DNA of 64,000 bases from Aeromicrobium duanguangcaii (GTDB lineage: Bacteria > Actinomycetota > Actinomycetes > Propionibacteriales > Nocardioidaceae): assembly GCF_024508295.1 (NCBI RefSeq), contig NZ_CP101990.1:2170001-2234000 (forward strand), in the 5' to 3' direction. Positions 25,874 to 34,137 of this stretch are shown here, piece by piece. A program made the translations under genes and the position numbers. The first letter of the stretch is position 1; each line of letters opens with the position of its first letter. The notes under the pieces are model-generated. The model did not search any database, was not told the DNA's origin, and worked only from the letters and a program-made list of their open reading frames with translations.

Positions 25874-27088
25874 TCAGTAGGGGCGACGGGCGAGGCCGTC
25901 ACGCCGCGCCGTGTCCGTCACCGCGCGAGCCACGGCCTGCGAGACCCGGGGATCGAACGGCGACGGGATGATGTGCGTCTCGCTGAGCTCGTCGTCGCTG
26001 ACCAGGTCGGCGATCGCGCGGGCCGCGGCCAGCTTCATCGACTCCGAGATCATGGTCGCCCGGACGTCCAGCGCGCCGCGGAAGATGCCCGGGAAGACCA
26101 GCACGTTGTTGAGCTGGTTCGGGAAGTCCGAGCGGCCGGTGGCGACGATGCGCGCGTGCCGGTTGGCGACCTCGGGGTGGACCTCGGGGTTCGGGTTGGC
26201 CAGCGCGAAGATGATCGCCTCCGGAGCCATGGCCGCGACGGCCTCCTCCGGGATCGTGCCGCCGGAGACGCCCACGAAGACGTCGGCGCCGGCCAGCGCG
26301 TCCGAGACCGAGCCGGGACGCGCCCAGCCACCGGTCTCGTCGGCCAGCCACTGCTTGACCTCGTTGAGGTCCTCGCGCTCGGGGGTGATGACGCCCGTGC
26401 GGTCGACGACGCTGATCTTGCGAACGCCGGCCGAGCGCAGGATCTTGGTGATCGCGACGCCCGCGGCGCCGGCGCCGGAGATGACGACCTTGACCTCGTC
26501 GGGCTCGCGCTCGGTCAGGCGCAGGGCGTTGTAGAGGCCGGCCAGGACGACGACGGCGGTGCCGTGCTGGTCGTCGTGGAAGACGGGGATCTCGAGCCGC
26601 TCGATCAGCCGGCGCTCGATCTCGAAGCAGCGGGGGCTGGAGATGTCCTCCAGGTTGATGCCGCCGAACGTCGGCGCCAGGCGCACGATCGTCTCGACGA
26701 TCTCGTCGGTGTCGGTCGTGTCCAGGGCGATCGGGATCGCGTCGACGCCGCCGAACTGCTTGAACAAGATGGCCTTGCCCTCCATGACGGGCATGGCGGC
26801 CGCGGGTCCGATGTCGCCCAGTCCGAGCACCGCGGTGCCGTCGGTGATGACGGCGACGGTGTTGCCGACCCACGTGTACTGGTGGGCGATCTCCTTGTCG
26901 GCGGCGATCGCCTCGCACACGCGCGCGACGCCGGGCGTGTAGGCCAGCGACAGGTCATCGGCATTGGCCACAGGGACGGTCGAGGCGACTTCCATCTTGC
27001 CGCCGCGGTGCAGGGCGAAGACGGGATCGTCGTGGTCGGTCAGCGTCATGAGCAGGTCGGATTCGATCGGATCGAGTTGGGTGGACAT
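25874..27088 (-). CDS. Malic enzyme (malate to pyruvate, oxidative decarboxylation)
   Basis: The 404-residue short-form bacterial malic enzyme links the TCA cycle to pyruvate and supplies NAD(P)H. Visible are the catalytic Tyr in LAYTPGVA, the catalytic Lys in MEGKAILFKQF, the metal-binding ED in NLEDISSP and HDDQHGTAVV, the Rossmann motif GAGAAGVAI and the LANPNPE motif. The ATG at 27088 has a GAGGAA ribosome site; the longer upstream reading is discarded. Cofactor preference (NAD versus NADP) is not settled by eye. Confidence 0.94.
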   Translation of the reverse strand: MSTQLDPIESDLLMTLTDHDDPVFALHRGGKMEVASTVPVANADDLSLAYTPGVARVCEAIAADKEIAHQYTWVGNTVAVITDGTAVLGLGDIGPAAAMPVMEGKAILFKQFGGVDAIPIALDTTDTDEIVETIVRLAPTFGGINLEDISSPRCFEIERRLIERLEIPVFHDDQHGTAVVVLAGLYNALRLTEREPDEVKVVISGAGAAGVAITKILRSAGVRKISVVDRTGVITPEREDLNEVKQWLADETGGWARPGSVSDALAGADVFVGVSGGTIPEEAVAAMAPEAIIFALANPNPEVHPEVANRHARIVATGRSDFPNQLNNVLVFPGIFRGALDVRATMISESMKLAAARAIADLVSDDELSETHIIPSPFDPRVSQAVARAVTDTARRDGLARRPY

Positions 27089-27204
27089 GGTTCCTCGCGC
27101 AGCGTCGACTACAGGTGCGGACCGCGCCGATCCGGCTGCCGGTGTGCGGTCTGAGGCCGCGGGTGAGGACGGGGTGTGCCCCACGACTCAGTCTCCCACA
27201 CGGG

Positions 27205-27600
27205 TCACAGCGCCTGGTCGTCGCCCAGCGCCCTGCGAGCCGACTTCGTGGCGAGGCAACCGAGCACCACCAGGGCCGACACGGCGATCGCGATTCCGAC
27301 CCCCCGGTTGTCGCCGGTGTCCGCGTCCGGATGGCGCAGCGACCACGCCAGTCCCAGACCGATCAACTGGGCCACGACCACGGGTCCGCGCGAGATCGGC
27401 GCGCTCCTCAGCAGGCCCACCGCGGCGGCCGCCAACCCCACGCCCACCAGCAGCAACATGATGCCGATACCGATGCCGACCCCGACCCGGCCCTCGACCA
27501 AACCTGCGAGATCCAGGACCGCGAGCACGATGAAGACGCAGGACTGGAGCCCGACGATGGCCGCGGCGATCACGATTGGGTACGGGGTGGAAAGGCGCAC
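27205..27600 (-). CDS. Small integral membrane protein, unknown function
   Basis: A 131-residue protein with four hydrophobic helices (VIAAAIVGLQSCVFIVLAVL, GIGIMLLLVGVGLAAAAVGLL, VVVAQLIGLGLAW and VGIAIAVSALVVLGCLA) and short charged loops. It ends in a basic-acidic cytoplasmic tail. The GTG lies six bases after TAGCCT, so it is likely leaderless. No family recognised; similar four-helix proteins are frequent in actinobacteria. Confidence 0.75.
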   Translation of the reverse strand: MRLSTPYPIVIAAAIVGLQSCVFIVLAVLDLAGLVEGRVGVGIGIGIMLLLVGVGLAAAAVGLLRSAPISRGPVVVAQLIGLGLAWSLRHPDADTGDNRGVGIAIAVSALVVLGCLATKSARRALGDDQAL

Positions 27601-27778
27601 GTACTCAGGCTAGCGGGGCGAGATTGCAAGCAATTCGAACGATCACGACATGTGACATTTCCGACAGAATCGCGTGTGGCGAACTGTTGTTATGTGAATG
27701 AAACCTTGGGAGACTAGAGGAGTGGTGCGCCCCAGCGCGCTCATTCCCCCCACATCTCGGCCCTAAGGAGTCATCGGT

Positions 27779-28030
27779 ATGGATTGGCGTCATCGTTCGG
27801 CCTGCCTGGACGAAGATCCCGAGCTGTTCTTCCCGATCGGCAATACGGGCCCCGCGATCCTCCAGGTGGAGGAAGCCAAGATGGTGTGTCGTCGCTGCGA
27901 GGTGCGAGAGCAGTGCCTGCAGTGGGCGCTCGAGTCCGGTCAGGACCACGGCGTCTGGGGCGGTCTCAGCGAGGACGAGCGCCGCGCGCTCAAGCGTCGC
28001 AACGCCCGCGCCCGCATCCGCACGGCCTGA
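27779..28030 (+). CDS. whiB1: WhiB1-type iron-sulfur transcription factor
   Basis: An 83-residue Wbl protein with a 4Fe-4S cluster bound by Cys9, Cys37, Cys40 and Cys46, positions equal to mycobacterial WhiB1. The GVWGG turn at 58-62 and a basic C-terminal tail RRALKRRNARARIRTA follow. WhiB1 binds sigma-A region 4 and is nitric-oxide sensitive in mycobacteria, where it is essential. The start has a TAAGGAG ribosome site. The 178-base upstream region is AT-richer than its surroundings and holds TGTGAC and TATGTGAA half-sites that could serve a CRP-type regulator, but no full palindrome. It lies next to pdtaS as in mycobacteria. Confidence 0.95.
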   Translation: MDWRHRSACLDEDPELFFPIGNTGPAILQVEEAKMVCRRCEVREQCLQWALESGQDHGVWGGLSEDERRALKRRNARARIRTA

Positions 28031-28034
28031 GGCC

Positions 28035-29429
28035 CTACAGCCCGATGGCGATGGTCACGGTCGTCCCGCCCGTCGGCGACGACTCGTAGTCCAGCTCCCC
28101 CTTCAGCTCCCCCCGCACCAGCGTCGACACGATCGACAGACCCAGGCTCAACGTCGGGTCGAAGTCGTCGGGCAGTCCCCTGCCGTCGTCGCTGACCCGC
28201 ATCCTGATCCGGCCCCGGATCCGATTCACGGCCAGCGTCACCCGGCCACCCTCGGGACCGAAGGCATGCTCGGCGGCGTTCTGCACGAGCTCGGTCAACG
28301 CCATCGCCAGCGGGGTCGCGATCTCGGCCGACACCGAGCCGAAGGAGCCGACCCGCTCGGCCTTGACCACTCCTCCCCCGACGTCCAGCACCGTCCGCAG
28401 CAGCGTGTCCGCGATCGCGTCGAACTCGACCGACTCGTCGAACGACTGACTCAGCGTCTCGTGGACGAGCGCGATGGAGCCGACCCGGCGCTCGGCCTCC
28501 TGGAGCGCCTCGCGCGCGGCCGGGATGTCCATCCGCCGGCTCTGCAGGCGCAACAGCGCGGCCACGGTCTGCAGGTTGTTCTTCACCCGGTGGTGGATCT
28601 CGCGGATGGTCGCGTCCTTGGAGACCAGCTCGCGCTCACGCAGGCGCAGCTCGGTCACGTCGCGCAGCAGGATCAGTGAGCCGGTCGCCCTCCCGCCGCT
28701 GCGCAGCGGCATGATCCGCAGCAGCATCGAGGCGCCCGAGTTCTCGATCTCGGCCTCGGTCTCGCCCGCGCCGAAGAGTGCCGCGAAGGGGCGATCTGCG
28801 TCCGCCCCGATCAGCGCCGTGCTCAACTCGATCAGATCCGCACCCTGCAGGTCGCCGACGTGGCCCAGTCGCCGGTACGCCGACAGCGCGTTGGGGCTGG
28901 CGAACGTGACGCGGCCGTCCACGTCCGTCCGCACGAACCCGTCGCCGACGCGCAGGGAGTCGGCCAGCTCGGACGGCACGCCCGGCAGCGGGAACTCGCC
29001 GCGCTGGATCATCTCGAACAGCTCGTCGCTGGTCTGGCGGTAGGCGGACTCCAAGGCGCCCACCTGCCGCTGGTCGGTCGCGGGGCGGCGCTTCTGGATC
29101 ACGCCGATGCGCCGGCCGGCCCACATCACGGGCACGGCGGACTGGCGGATCGCCGTCCCGTCGGCCGCCGTCTCGTCCCCGAGGTCCGTGACGTCGCGTG
29201 GCAGGAACGTGCCGACCACGTCCTCCAGCAGGGTCGTCGGGCCCGTGGTCGGACGGATCTGCGCCGCCGCCCACATGCCCTTGTCCTCGGCGTCGTCGAC
29301 CCAGAGCACGAGGTCGCTGAACGACAGGTCCGCGACGATCTGCCAATCGGTCACGAGCAGCTGCAGCCGGTCGATCTGCGCGCTCGTCAGCGCGGTCTGC
29401 GCGTCGGCGATGTCTTCGAAGGAGGGCAC
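28035..29429 (-). CDS. pdtaS: Cytosolic sensor histidine kinase PdtaS
   Basis: A 464-residue soluble kinase with an N-terminal GAF-like domain (about 1-140), a PAS domain (about 160-265), the HisKA_2 dimerisation box EIHHRVKNNLQTVAAL with phospho-His near 280, an N box ELVQNAAEHAF and G box DDGRGLP. This is the PdtaS type, which phosphorylates the ANTAR antiterminator PdtaR; pdtaR is not in the window. No transmembrane segment is present. The GTG lies six bases after TAGGCT, suggesting a leaderless start. It converges with whiB1, four bases apart, as in Mycobacterium. Confidence 0.92.
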   Translation of the reverse strand: MPSFEDIADAQTALTSAQIDRLQLLVTDWQIVADLSFSDLVLWVDDAEDKGMWAAAQIRPTTGPTTLLEDVVGTFLPRDVTDLGDETAADGTAIRQSAVPVMWAGRRIGVIQKRRPATDQRQVGALESAYRQTSDELFEMIQRGEFPLPGVPSELADSLRVGDGFVRTDVDGRVTFASPNALSAYRRLGHVGDLQGADLIELSTALIGADADRPFAALFGAGETEAEIENSGASMLLRIMPLRSGGRATGSLILLRDVTELRLRERELVSKDATIREIHHRVKNNLQTVAALLRLQSRRMDIPAAREALQEAERRVGSIALVHETLSQSFDESVEFDAIADTLLRTVLDVGGGVVKAERVGSFGSVSAEIATPLAMALTELVQNAAEHAFGPEGGRVTLAVNRIRGRIRMRVSDDGRGLPDDFDPTLSLGLSIVSTLVRGELKGELDYESSPTGGTTVTIAIGL

Positions 29430-29502
29430 GTTCCGAGCCTAGGGCTCTCCCGTTCCGGGACTCGGGCTCCCCCGGAGCCGACTCGCGGGTAACCTGCGTC
29501 AC

Positions 29503-31191
29503 ATGACCGAAGACCACACCCCCGAAGGCTCCCTGCCGGAGCCCACCGGTCCCCACGGCGGCCACCACGCGCTCGACGTGGCGCGGGCTCACGGCGCCGA
29601 GGCGATGTTCACGCTCTCGGGCGCCCACATCTTCCCGATGTACGACGCCGCGGTGAAGTCCGAGCAGCCGATGCCGATCATCGACGTGCGCCACGAGCCC
29701 TCCGCCGTCTTCGCGGCCGAGGCCATCGGCAAGCTGACCCGCACGCCCGGCCTGGCGGTGCTGACGGCCGGTCCCGGCGTGACGAACGGCGTCAGCCCCG
29801 TGGCCCAGGCGTTCTTCTCCGGCTCACCGCTCGTCGTGGTCGGCGGCCGTGCTGCCGCCTCGACCTGGGGCACCGGCACGCTTCAGGAGCTGGACCACCC
29901 GCCGATCTTCGAGACCATCACGAAGCACGCGACGACCGCCTCGACGCTGGCCGACATCGCGCCCGTCGTCGACCAGGCGTTCACGCTGGCCGGCTCGTCG
30001 CACCGCGGTCCGACGTTCGTCGACATTCCGATGGACGAGTTCTTCAACTCCGGGCCCGTGCAGCACGCCTCCGCCGGACCCGGCACCACGCGCCTGGAAC
30101 CGGACCCCGAGGCCGTCTCGAAGGTCGTGGGCCTGCTCTCCGGCGCCCAGCGCCCGGTCGTGATCCTGGGCACCGACGTGTGGTCGGACCACGCCGAGGA
30201 GGCGGCCCTGCGCTTCGTCGAGGAGACCGGCATCCCTGCCATCGCCAACGGCATGGGCCGGGGCATCGTGCCCGGCGGCCACGGCAACCTCGTCACGCGC
30301 GCCCGCTCGCGGGCGCTCGGCACCGCCGACGTCGTCGTGGTCGTCGGCACTCCCCTGGACTTCCGCCTCGGCTTCGGTCGCTTCGGTGGCAAGGACGGCG
30401 CATCGCCGGCCGTCACGGTCCACGTGGCCGACTCCCCCGACCAGGTCTCGGCGCACGCGGCGCTGGGCGCCTCGGTCGCCGGCGACCTCAGCCTGGTCTT
30501 CGACGGCCTGCTGGCCGGGTTGCAGACTGGCGCCGGCAAGCCCGACTGGTCGCCGTGGCTGAGCGAGCTGCAGGACATCGTGGCCGCCACCGTCGAGCGC
30601 GACTCCGCGCTGCTGACGGCCGAGGCCGACCCGATCCACCCGGCGCGGATCTACGGCGAACTGCTGCCGCGGCTGGCCGACGACGCCGTGGTCATCGGCG
30701 ACGGTGGCGACTTCGTCTCGTTCGCCGGCAAGTTCGTCGAGCCGCAGCGTCCCGGCGGCTGGCTGGACCCGGGCCCGTACGGCTGCCTCGGCGCCGGCCT
30801 GGGTGCCGCGATGGCCGCCCGCATCGCCCGGCCGTCGAGCCAGATCGTGCTGCTCATGGGTGACGGCGCGGCGGGCATGTCGATCATCGACATCGACACG
30901 CTGGTCCGCCACAACCTGCCGGTCGTCATCGTCGTGGGCAACAACTCCGCCTGGGGCCTGGAGAAGCCCCCGATGCAGATGCTCTACGGCTACGACGTCG
31001 CGGCCGACCTGGCACCGAACACCCGGTACGACCAGGTGGCCCAGGCCCTCGGCGCCGGCGGCGAGTTCGTCACCGACCCGAAGGAGATCGGACCCGCGCT
31101 GGACCGCGCCTTCGCCTCGGGCGTGCCCTACCTGGTCAACATCGCGACGGACGTCAACGCGCTGTACCCGCGCACCACGATGGGCATCTGA
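29503..31191 (+). CDS. Acetolactate-synthase-like TPP enzyme
   Basis: A 562-residue TPP enzyme with three standard domains: the PYR domain with catalytic Glu in DVRHEPSAVFAAEA, a central domain, and the PP domain with GDGAAGMSIID followed by NNSAWG. It resembles the IlvG/IlvX-type and oxalyl-CoA-decarboxylase-like group rather than the anabolic IlvB, and no small regulatory subunit is adjacent. The start ATG lies seven bases after TAACCT. A hotdog thioesterase gene follows after two bases and is likely coupled, which hints at a CoA-linked substrate; this is inference. Confidence 0.83.
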   Translation: MTEDHTPEGSLPEPTGPHGGHHALDVARAHGAEAMFTLSGAHIFPMYDAAVKSEQPMPIIDVRHEPSAVFAAEAIGKLTRTPGLAVLTAGPGVTNGVSPVAQAFFSGSPLVVVGGRAAASTWGTGTLQELDHPPIFETITKHATTASTLADIAPVVDQAFTLAGSSHRGPTFVDIPMDEFFNSGPVQHASAGPGTTRLEPDPEAVSKVVGLLSGAQRPVVILGTDVWSDHAEEAALRFVEETGIPAIANGMGRGIVPGGHGNLVTRARSRALGTADVVVVVGTPLDFRLGFGRFGGKDGASPAVTVHVADSPDQVSAHAALGASVAGDLSLVFDGLLAGLQTGAGKPDWSPWLSELQDIVAATVERDSALLTAEADPIHPARIYGELLPRLADDAVVIGDGGDFVSFAGKFVEPQRPGGWLDPGPYGCLGAGLGAAMAARIARPSSQIVLLMGDGAAGMSIIDIDTLVRHNLPVVIVVGNNSAWGLEKPPMQMLYGYDVAADLAPNTRYDQVAQALGAGGEFVTDPKEIGPALDRAFASGVPYLVNIATDVNALYPRTTMGI

Positions 31192-31193
31192 CC

Positions 31194-31556
31194 GTGGCCC
31201 AGGTCACGCACACCGTCGGACCGGAGCACACCGCGCGCGCGGTGGGCAGCGGCGACCTGGAGGTGCTCGGCACCCCCGTCGTCCTGGCCTGGCTGGAGCA
31301 GGCGACCTGCGCCGCCCTCGACCTCGAGGACTCCCAGACCAGCGTCGGCACCCGCGTCGAGGTGCAGCACCTGGCCGCCAGCGCGGTCGGCGCCACCATC
31401 ACCACGACCGCCTCGGTGTCGCATCGCGACGGCCGGATGGTGATCTTCGAGGTGGCCGCGCGGGACCAGAAGGGGGTCCTCGTCGCCAGCGGTCAGGTGC
31501 GCCGCGTCGTGGTCGATCGCCAGCGGTTCCTGTCCCGTGTGCCGGGTGTCGACTGA
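31194..31556 (+). CDS. FlK-like hotdog-fold thioesterase
   Basis: A 120-residue single hotdog domain with the FlK-type catalytic triad pattern: Thr27 and Glu35 in GTPVVLAWLEQATCA, and His59 in VEVQHLAAS. Such proteins hydrolyse acyl-CoA thioesters, the best-known case being fluoroacetyl-CoA. The GTG start is only two bases after the stop of the acetolactate-synthase-like gene. A detoxifying or proof-reading thioesterase role in that small operon is inference. Confidence 0.82.
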   Translation: MAQVTHTVGPEHTARAVGSGDLEVLGTPVVLAWLEQATCAALDLEDSQTSVGTRVEVQHLAASAVGATITTTASVSHRDGRMVIFEVAARDQKGVLVASGQVRRVVVDRQRFLSRVPGVD

Positions 31557-31596
31557 GTGTGGGAGACTTGATGGTCAGCTTTATTAGGAGGAGACC

Positions 31597-31671
31597 ATGG
31601 GCAAGACCGGTCGCAAGCGTCGGGCACGCCGCAAGAAGGGCGCAAACCACGGCAAGCGCCCCAACGCGTGA
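31597..31671 (+). CDS. Ribosomal protein bL37 (24 residues)
   Basis: A 24-codon gene with a perfect AGGAGGAG ribosome site six bases before ATG. The peptide starts MGKTGRKRRARRKKG and ends ANHGKRPNA. Half of the residues are Lys or Arg. It closely resembles bL37, the tiny protein found in the 50S subunit of Mycobacterium smegmatis ribosomes. A 14-bp terminator follows 15 bases after the stop. Being this short it is easily missed by gene finders. The gene stands next to the sigR-rsrA unit. Confidence 0.85.
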   Translation: MGKTGRKRRARRKKGANHGKRPNA

Positions 31672-31686
31672 ATCGTGCCGAGAAGA

Positions 31687-31718
31687 ACGAAACCCCATCC
31701 GGTCGGATGGGGTTTCGT
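31687..31718. terminator. Bidirectional-looking terminator between bL37 and rsrA
   Basis: A perfect 14-bp stem (ACGAAACCCCATCC and complement) with loop GGTC is followed on the plus strand by CGTTTCT and preceded on the other side by A-rich sequence. It can end the bL37 transcript and, read from the minus strand, the sigR-rsrA transcript. Confidence 0.85.
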
Positions 31719-31732
31719 CGTTTCTCCAGGTG

Positions 31733-31999
31733 TCAGGGCATGGTCTCGGTGCGAATCTCGACCTGCACCGACCGGATGCGGTAGAGCACCTTGTCGCGCA
31801 GCGGCGGGGGCGCCGTCTCGGTGCACGAGCGTCCCACCAGGGACTTCACGATCTCCTCGAGGTGGTACTCGGTGAGGCAGTCGGAGCAGTCGTCCAGGTG
31901 CGACTGGATCTCGTGGCAGCTGGCGCCGTCGAGCTCGTGGTCGATGAAGTTGTAGAGATTCCTCAGAGCCTTGTCGCAGTCGGGTCCGTCGCAGCTCAT
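31733..31999 (-). CDS. rsrA: Zinc-binding anti-sigma factor RsrA (RshA)
   Basis: An 88-residue ZAS protein that holds SigR inactive and releases it when thiol oxidation forms a disulfide. The zinc motif is Cys8-x25-His34-x3-Cys38-x2-Cys41, the spacing of Streptomyces RsrA offset by three residues; extra cysteines are at 3, 28 and 59. It overlaps the sigR stop by four bases (ATGA), so the two proteins are made in a fixed ratio. There is no membrane segment. Confidence 0.95.
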   Translation of the reverse strand: MSCDGPDCDKALRNLYNFIDHELDGASCHEIQSHLDDCSDCLTEYHLEEIVKSLVGRSCTETAPPPLRDKVLYRIRSVQVEIRTETMP

Positions 32000-32655
32000 G
32001 AGGCGTCACCTCCCGTCGGAACCTTCATACCTCGCTCGCGTGCGTAATCCGTGAGCAACTCGCGCAGCTGGCGCCGGCCACGGTGCAGTCGCGACATCAC
32101 GGTGCCGATCGGCGTGTCCATGATCTCGGCGATCTCCTTGTAGGGGAAGCCCTCGACATCGGCGAGGTACACCGCGTAGCGGAAGTCCTCGGGCAGCTGC
32201 TGCAGGGCGTCCTTGACGTCGGAGTCGGGCAACCGCTCGAGCGCCTCCATCTCGGCCGACTTCATGCCGGTCGAGCTGTGGGCCGCGGCCGCCGCGATCT
32301 GCCAGTCCTCGATCTCGTCGGTGACCTGCTGCGGCTGGCGCTGCTTCTTGCGGTAGTGGTTGATGTACGTGTTCGTCAGGATCCGGTACAGCCACGCCTT
32401 CAGGTTCGTGCCGGGCTTGAACTGGTGGAAGGCGCTGAACGCCTTCGCGTACGCCTCCTGCACCAGATCCTCGGCGTCCTGGGGGTTGCGAGTCATCCGC
32501 AGCGCGGCGGAATAGAGCTGGTCGAGGAAGGGAAGGGCGTCGGCCTCGAATCGGGCCTGGCGCTCCTCCTGTGTCTCGGTCGAGGGGTCCACGACGGTGT
32601 CGTCAGTCATCGCCTCCCAGCCTACTGTGGCCGGTCGTACGGGGCATGCGAGCAT
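31996..32655 (-). CDS. sigR: ECF sigma factor SigR/SigH, thiol-oxidative stress
   Basis: This directs RNA polymerase to disulfide-stress genes. Region 2 contains [18 protein letters not shown] and [20 protein letters not shown]; region 4 contains [22 protein letters not shown]. From the ATG at 32655 the protein has 219 residues, and this start has a textbook AGGAGG five bases upstream, right behind a SigR-type promoter. A second in-frame ATG at 32610 (204 residues, MTDDTVVD) aligns better with the length of mycobacterial SigH and has a GGGAGG too close for ideal use. Both may be used, as in Streptomyces, where short and long SigR forms exist. It is followed by overlapping rsrA. Confidence 0.94.
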   Translation of the reverse strand: MLACPVRPATVGWEAMTDDTVVDPSTETQEERQARFEADALPFLDQLYSAALRMTRNPQDAEDLVQEAYAKAFSAFHQFKPGTNLKAWLYRILTNTYINHYRKKQRQPQQVTDEIEDWQIAAAAAHSSTGMKSAEMEALERLPDSDVKDALQQLPEDFRYAVYLADVEGFPYKEIAEIMDTPIGTVMSRLHRGRRQLRELLTDYARERGMKVPTGGDAS

Positions 32656-32675
32656 TCGATCCTCCTGTGAGGTCA

Positions 32676-32702
32676 AACCGTCGGAGCCGCGCGGCTATTC
32701 CC
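32676..32702 (-). promoter_or_regulatory. SigR-type promoter (GGGAAT-N18-GTT) of sigR-rsrA
   Basis: On the minus strand GGGAAT at 32702-32697 and GTT at 32678-32676 are separated by exactly 18 bases, the consensus of SigR/SigH promoters. The -35 overlaps the stop codon of the SRAP gene. Transcription would begin just before the AGGAGG that serves the ATG at 32655. It indicates positive autoregulation. Confidence 0.82.
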
Positions 32703-33402
32703 CGTCCAGCGGCAGCGGCTCGACGAGCTCGGGCCCGTTGTTGCGCACGTTGTTGACCGCGGTCGAGACCGGCCAGGCCCGCAGCGCGCCCGGCGTGGCG
32801 GGCACGAGGTGCTCCAGAGCGTCGGGCCACGGCTCGGCCGCCAGCCACCGGCTCGCGATCTCTCCGTCGACGATCAGGGGCGCGCGATCGTGGATGCGGC
32901 CGTCCTCACCCTCGGCCGACGTCGTGAGGATCGTGTAGGTCAGCAGCCACTGTCCCTGCGGGTCCTTCCAGAACTCGTAGAGCCCCGCGAGGCCCAGTCC
33001 ACCCTCGGCGCTCATGAAGAAGGGCTGCTTGGGCGGGCGCTTGCCGTCCGCGCCGGCCTCGGGCTGGTACCACTCGTAGAACCCGTCCGCGGGCACGATG
33101 GCGCGCCGCTTCGCAAAGGCCTTCCGGAACGAGGGCTTCTCCGCGACGGTCTCACTGCGCGCGTTGATCAGCCGGTTGCCGATGGCGGGGTCCTTCGCCC
33201 ACGACGGGACCAGCCCCCACTTGGCGGTGACGAGCTCACGCCGGAACGTGTCGTCCTTCGTGCGGCCGACGACCAGCGGGGCCAGCTTCGTCGGGGCGAG
33301 GTTGAAGTCCGGTCCGGTGTCGGTGAACAGGTCGCCGACGTCGGCCTCGAAGTCGTCGACCAGGTTCGCCGGGGTCCGCGAGGTCGCGTAACGGCCACAC
33401 AT
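32695..33402 (-). CDS. SRAP domain protein (HMCES/YedK), abasic-site DNA shield
   Basis: A 235-residue SRAP protein that crosslinks to abasic sites in single-stranded DNA through Cys2. After Met removal the protein starts CGRYAT, the catalytic N terminus. Other conserved points are NARSETVAEKPSF, DGFYEWYQP and the active-site His in GRIHDRAPLIV. The ATG at 33402 must be the start because the Cys has to be residue 2; TACGAT lies six bases before it. Its stop overlaps the sigR promoter. Confidence 0.93.
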   Translation of the reverse strand: MCGRYATSRTPANLVDDFEADVGDLFTDTGPDFNLAPTKLAPLVVGRTKDDTFRRELVTAKWGLVPSWAKDPAIGNRLINARSETVAEKPSFRKAFAKRRAIVPADGFYEWYQPEAGADGKRPPKQPFFMSAEGGLGLAGLYEFWKDPQGQWLLTYTILTTSAEGEDGRIHDRAPLIVDGEIASRWLAAEPWPDALEHLVPATPGALRAWPVSTAVNNVRNNGPELVEPLPLDGE

Positions 33403-33486
33403 GCGGCCATCGTAGGCACGCGCGCGGCCCACCGGACCGATCCGGCGGGTTCCGCCACACCCGAGATGGTGGCGGAGCCCGCCGGC

Positions 33487-34137
33487 TCACCCGGTGAGCG
33501 CGTCGACCACCCAGGTCACGTCCTGCGCTGCGGCAGGCAGCAACTCGAGCCACACCCGCGGGGGCGGGGACTCGAACGTGCGACGCAACAGGATCGAGAC
33601 GAGGTTCATCGTCGGCTGGTCCAACCGGTCTCGGTCGGCCAGGACGCAGAACCGTCGGGGGGTCAGATGGGCGATCACCTCGTCGCCGGGGAAGGCGGTG
33701 CGCAGGGCGACGCTCACGTCAACCGCGTGCAACGTCGACTCCAGCGCATGGCCGGACTGCCGGTGCAGCTCGACCACGAGGAGCCCGTGGCGATCCGAGA
33801 CCGTCGTGTCGTCCCGGATGGCGCCGCGATACAGCGCGTCCAGGCTGTGGCGCAGGTGCGCCACGGTCGACAGTTGGGTCAGCGGATCCTCACAGGACGT
33901 CTCGAGTTGCAGCACTCGAGACGTCTCGGCCCACGCCACGGCGACCCCGCGGACCATCGCGAACGATGGCTCGAGGCCGTCGAAGGACCTCTCCACGCGG
34001 TCCAGGACCTCGTGAAGGGGAACTCCCAGGGACGCTGCACTCGCTCCCACCTCGTGTGCAACGTCCACCGCGTCCACCCGGCCGGCACGGACTGCCGAGT
34101 CGAGTTCGAGATAGTTCACGTCGTCGAACGGGTTCAT
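33487..34137 (-). CDS. Degenerate GGDEF-like protein
   Basis: A 216-residue soluble protein. The C-terminal part reads EDPLTQLSTVAHLRHSL, then GLLVVELHRQ, then VALRTAFPGDEVIAHLTPRRFCVLAD, which follows the pattern of a GGDEF domain but has LTPRR in place of GGDEE. Diguanylate cyclase activity is therefore unlikely, and it may be a nucleotide sensor or scaffold. The N-terminal part is helical without known motifs. The ATG at 34137 has a GAGGAGG site at good distance. It is divergent from the transmembrane sigma factor gene across about 320 bases. The family assignment is tentative. Confidence 0.6.
   Translation of the reverse strand: MNPFDDVNYLELDSAVRAGRVDAVDVAHEVGASAASLGVPLHEVLDRVERSFDGLEPSFAMVRGVAVAWAETSRVLQLETSCEDPLTQLSTVAHLRHSLDALYRGAIRDDTTVSDRHGLLVVELHRQSGHALESTLHAVDVSVALRTAFPGDEVIAHLTPRRFCVLADRDRLDQPTMNLVSILLRRTFESPPPRVWLELLPAAAQDVTWVVDALTG

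Noticed and set aside
27601..27778. CRP operator in front of whiB1
   Set aside because: Only separated half-sites were found; no full palindrome, so it is mentioned in the gene entry but not called.
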